From IMG/VR virus record IMGVR_UViG_3300008261_000179, positions 1-21,983 of that record: a stretch of 21,983 bases of DNA; one strand, given 5' to 3'. The stretch's first letter is position 1. Every line of letters begins with the position of its first letter. A program made the translations under genes and the position numbers. The notes under the pieces were generated by a model that saw only the letters and a list, made by a program, of their open reading frames with translations, did not search any database and had not been told where the DNA came from. Below are positions 19,608-21,983 of this stretch, one piece after another. The stretch is from a virus.

Positions 19608-21472
19608 CCCCCGCCCAGAAAGAGGCTATTGCCGACCAACTCGAAGCCCGCATTCGCAAGGTGTTCAAGCCCGATGAGGGTGGCGACATCGTGGCGTGGC
19701 TGGAGGCGAACATCCGCCAGATTCCTTTCTCCCCGATGCCGTCTGGGTTTCGGGTGTCGGAGACTCCGTGGTTGGCGGAACCCCTACGGGCGTATGCTGA
19801 CCCAGAGGTTAGATTAGCGGTTACCATTGCCCCGATTCAGTCGGGCAAGTCGTTAGCCGCCGAGATGCTGTCGTGCTTCATCATAGCCCGTCAACCAGCC
19901 CCGACTCTCTACCTCAATGACACGGACGATAATGCGGGCGATTGGATGCAGAGTCGTTTGAAGATTCTGTGGGAGAATGTGCCACCTGTCCTATCCAAGT
20001 TATCGAAGGACGAGACGGGGAAGAAGGGTAACGGAACTGTGCAGACGGAGGATATGACCTTCTGGTGCTTGGGTGCGTATAACGAGAAGAACCTCCAGCG
20101 ACGAAGCATTAGGTGGCTGGTCGGTGACGAGACTTGGTTATGGCCACAAGGGCATATGGCGGAAGCCTCCGCCCGTGTGACCTCCTTCGGCTGGATGGGG
20201 AAGCGAATCTTTATGTCGCAGGGGTCGTTCGTTGGGGACGACACCGAGGGTGTCTGGAACACGACCGACAAGCGGGTCTGGTCGTTTGCCTGCCCCGACT
20301 GTGGTCATAGGCAACCTTGGAATTGGGAGCAGGTCAAGATACCCGATGCCCAGATGTCCGATGGCGAATACGACTTCAACCACATCCGCAAGGAGACCAA
20401 GTATGAGTGCGAGGGATGCAAGAAGCGGTTTGACGATACGAGGTCTAACCGAGACGACTTCAACGCCCGTGGGTTCTACGCCATAACCAATCCGCTGGCA
20501 GACCCAGCGAACCACGGCTACACTTGGAGCGGTCTTGCGGCACGCTCGTGGGGCGTGATGGCGGAGATGTATGTCCGTGCGAAACTTGCCCTCGAAGTAA
20601 ACGGGGACTCGAAGCCCCTTCAGATTTTTCGCCAGAAGCAGTTGGCACAATTCTGGTCGGACGCACCCGATGACTTTGGTTCACTCGCCACGATTGGCGA
20701 TTACAAGATGACGGAGGATTGGGACAAGGAAGCCCGCATCGACCCAGCGACACGCAAACTACACACCGACCACAAACGGGAGAAGCAAATCCGTGCTAGG
20801 TTTATGACAGTCGATGTGCAGAGAGAAGGCTTCTTCTGTCTCGTGCGAGGATGGGCTGAAGGCGGAGACAGTCGTCTTGTGAAATGGCGTTATGTGCAGA
20901 CTTGGGAGGATGTGGTCAATATGGGCAAGGCGTTGGAGGTTCACCCCGCTCTGACATATGTAGACTGCGGTGACCAATTCGATGATGTTATTAGGCAATG
21001 CGGTATCAACAAATGGACAGCGTTGCGTGGTGACCAGCGATACGAGTTCACTTGGATGATTGAAACATCGAAGGGGCGTAAGCCCGTGGGCAAAGTGTAT
21101 TCACCGAGACGATTGGTGAATGTCGGAACAGGCCCCGTGAGCGTGCATCACTTTTCCAACTTGGCTCTGAAAGACCAACTCTCCCGTATGCGGAAGATTG
21201 GTAAGCACACAGTCGCCAGCGATGCTGGGCAGGACTATCTCGACCAGATGGAATCGGAAGTCCGCACGAAGTCTCCCGCTACGGGCAAGCCCGAATGGAA
21301 GCGGATTGGTAAGCGAGCGAATCACTTGTGGGACTGCGAGGTGATGCAGTTTGTGCCCGCCTTGGCGTTTGGATTCCTCGCCCCTCCTCCGCCTGCCCCT
21401 CCAGAGGAAAAGCCCGCAGAAGCCCAGCCAGAGGCTCCCCCTGCCCCAGAGGGTAAAATGCCCTCCGAGTAG
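19604..21472 (+). CDS. terL: terminase large subunit, lambda GpA-like
   Basis: 622 residues. It is the ATPase-nuclease that cuts concatemers and pumps DNA into proheads. ATPase domain: APIQSGKS (76-83, a variant Walker A), YLNDTDDNA near 103-111, and Walker B WLVGDE (D175, E176). A zinc ribbon follows with C230-x-x-C233 and C269-x-x-C272, characteristic of the GpA family. The nuclease domain has F-M-T-V-D404-V-Q, Y-V-D454-C-G-D and L-W-D577-C-E, the expected RNase H-like acids. The C-terminal 28 residues are Pro/Ala/Glu-rich. Start and stop are firm. GpA-type terminases usually produce cohesive ends. Portal and head genes would be expected next, but a terminator and a non-coding region follow instead. 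Confidence 0.95.
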   Translation: MTPAQKEAIADQLEARIRKVFKPDEGGDIVAWLEANIRQIPFSPMPSGFRVSETPWLAEPLRAYADPEVRLAVTIAPIQSGKSLAAEMLSCFIIARQPAPTLYLNDTDDNAGDWMQSRLKILWENVPPVLSKLSKDETGKKGNGTVQTEDMTFWCLGAYNEKNLQRRSIRWLVGDETWLWPQGHMAEASARVTSFGWMGKRIFMSQGSFVGDDTEGVWNTTDKRVWSFACPDCGHRQPWNWEQVKIPDAQMSDGEYDFNHIRKETKYECEGCKKRFDDTRSNRDDFNARGFYAITNPLADPANHGYTWSGLAARSWGVMAEMYVRAKLALEVNGDSKPLQIFRQKQLAQFWSDAPDDFGSLATIGDYKMTEDWDKEARIDPATRKLHTDHKREKQIRARFMTVDVQREGFFCLVRGWAEGGDSRLVKWRYVQTWEDVVNMGKALEVHPALTYVDCGDQFDDVIRQCGINKWTALRGDQRYEFTWMIETSKGRKPVGKVYSPRRLVNVGTGPVSVHHFSNLALKDQLSRMRKIGKHTVASDAGQDYLDQMESEVRTKSPATGKPEWKRIGKRANHLWDCEVMQFVPALAFGFLAPPPPAPPEEKPAEAQPEAPPAPEGKMPSE

Positions 21473-21488
21473 CCTTGGGCTACCCCGA

Positions 21489-21508
21489 TTTCTGCTCATA
21501 GGCAGAAA
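21489..21508. other. short hairpin after terL
   Basis: TTTCTGC (21489-21495) pairs with GCAGAAA (21502-21508) around a 6-nt loop. There is no U-tract on the plus strand, so it may protect the 3' end or assist the terminator just downstream. Confidence 0.4.
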
Positions 21509-21515
21509 AAAATGA

Positions 21516-21574
21516 TTCAGAAAACCCAATGTTTACAGGGGGTTTATGACTTTCTGAAAGATTTTTGTTTTTTT
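21516..21574 (+). terminator. Rho-independent terminator after terL
   Basis: TTCAGAAA (21516-21523) pairs with TTTCTGAA (21551-21558), with an inner ACCC/GGGT pairing, and is followed by TTTTTG and TTTTTTT (21562-21574). It ends the terS-terL transcript and so implies that what follows is transcribed separately. Confidence 0.7.
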
Positions 21575-21577
21575 CGC

Positions 21578-21604
21578 TTGTCAAACCCTTGGGTATAGTA
21601 TCTA
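21578..21604 (+). promoter_or_regulatory. possible promoter for the structured RNA
   Basis: TTGTCA (21578-21583) with TATCTA (21599-21604) after a 15-nt spacer, just after the terminator. Spacing is shorter than the phage's other promoters and the sequences differ from CATAAC, so this is tentative. Confidence 0.35.
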
Positions 21605-21609
21605 CTTCT

Positions 21610-21983
21610 CTCATCAGGGTTAACTACCCTCTGTTCTTTGAGTCGCCCGATAAATCTACCTTAAGTCCTCTGCAACAAGCAGGGGCTGTGAACCACGACC
21701 GAGGCTAACAACGGCAACGAGCGTGAGCGAAAAGGCTAAAGGCGACTCTCCAATTTCCGCAAGGTGTCCGTAAGACGGACGGAGTATCAGAAGGGGCTGG
21801 GGCGTGGTAACACGCTCTACAAAATGAAACAATCCCTTCCTCCAGAACCAACCCTTGTGAACTTTATGCGGTGTGTGGGACTGACCCCACCTGTGCAACC
21901 CGTCCGTGTGACGGGGGCTGGTAATCAAACCAGCCACACCGCTCCTCTTTCAGTTCTTTGACATCATCTCGTAAGTCGCCTCT
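21610..21983 (+). ncRNA. candidate large structured non-coding RNA
   Basis: No convincing gene is present. Perfect complementary segments are dense: GAGTCGCC (21640-21647) with GGCGACTC (21741-21748) enclosing a hairpin CCTCTGC/GCAGGGG (21667-21685); GTCCG/CGGAC (21766-21780); GAAGGG (21790-21795) with CCCTTC (21834-21839) enclosing GCGTG-GTAA-CACGC (21802-21815, a GNRA loop); and GCGGTGTG (21868-21875) with CACACCGC (21935-21942) enclosing three further hairpins, GTGGG/CCCAC, CCCGTC/GACGGG and GGCTGG/CCAGCC. The order of nested helices and junctions is that of an ornate RNA. Both ends are uncertain, and the right end may lie beyond the window. Identity (for example with GOLLD- or ROOL-type phage RNAs) cannot be judged without a covariance search. 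Confidence 0.6.

Noticed and set aside
21868-21943. A tRNA gene
   Set aside because: It has a tRNA-like outline, but spacing between arms, T-loop, U33 and D-loop features are missing.
21764-21961. Possible 65-codon protein in the region after terL
   Set aside because: It begins with GTG, its codons are unlike the rest of the phage and its sequence is made of paired segments of the candidate structured RNA.
21600-21983. Group I or group II intron
   Set aside because: I found no group I P7/R-S core and no group II domain V signature, and the flanks do not split a recognisable gene.
1-21983. CRISPR array, insertion sequence or integrase
   Set aside because: No regularly spaced repeats, no transposase motifs with terminal repeats and no tyrosine or serine recombinase were seen.

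Overview
The window is part of a tailed double-stranded DNA bacteriophage genome (Caudoviricetes type). The evidence is a small/large terminase pair with a lambda GpA-like large subunit (18825-21472), a RecT-like annealing protein with a partner exonuclease and a candidate single-strand-binding protein (1639-3914), a primase-helicase (15765-17837), a DUF932 protein, two HNH nucleases, a RuvC-like fragment and a lytic transglycosylase. Genes are short and tightly packed, with many ATGA, TGATG or TAATG stop-start overlaps. No integrase, attachment site, rRNA or canonical tRNA is visible, so nothing shows whether it is a prophage. Start codons almost never have a Shine-Dalgarno sequence; many follow A/C-rich leaders instead. 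The host cannot be named from this window; it is probably a bacterium (or phage strategy) that uses few Shine-Dalgarno sites and reads TTGACA-type -35 elements.

Layout. (1) 1-1519, leftward: RuvC-like nuclease (cut by the window edge), a one-helix membrane protein, an exported transglycosylase and a small acidic protein. (2) 1520-1638: divergent control region with an inverted repeat and a promoter. (3) 1639-3914, rightward: recombination set (annealase, exonuclease, SSB-like), ended by a strong terminator. (4) 4076-9415, rightward: a new promoter, two small genes, then a cassette of six otherwise dissimilar proteins that begin with variants of one N-terminal tag, M-[AS]-R-G, four or five of them followed by G-R-x-A-R-S-E. 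The cassette is interrupted by a free-standing HNH gene. (5) 9412-13149, leftward: a run of small unknown genes, the DUF932 gene and a 166-residue unknown protein, divided by terminators and promoters. (6) 13150-13399: AT-rich divergent region with nested palindromes, a candidate origin or operator. (7) 13400-17837, rightward: HNH nuclease, two unknown proteins, a possible +1 frameshift pair and the primase-helicase. (8) 17838-21472, rightward: DNA-binding regulator and the terminase genes. (9) 21473-21983: no gene, but a terminator, a possible promoter and about 330 nt with several perfect long-range helices that look like a large structured RNA.

How it may work together: divergent promoters of a shared type (CCTsTTGACR, 17-nt spacer, CATAACA) appear to switch on the recombination and accessory operons. 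The annealase, exonuclease and SSB would act with the primase-helicase in replication, feeding the terminase. The tagged cassette may encode proteins sorted by a common N-terminal signal, for example into the capsid for injection with the DNA; this is inference. The most promising undescribed elements are the tagged cassette and the structured RNA downstream of the large terminase gene.
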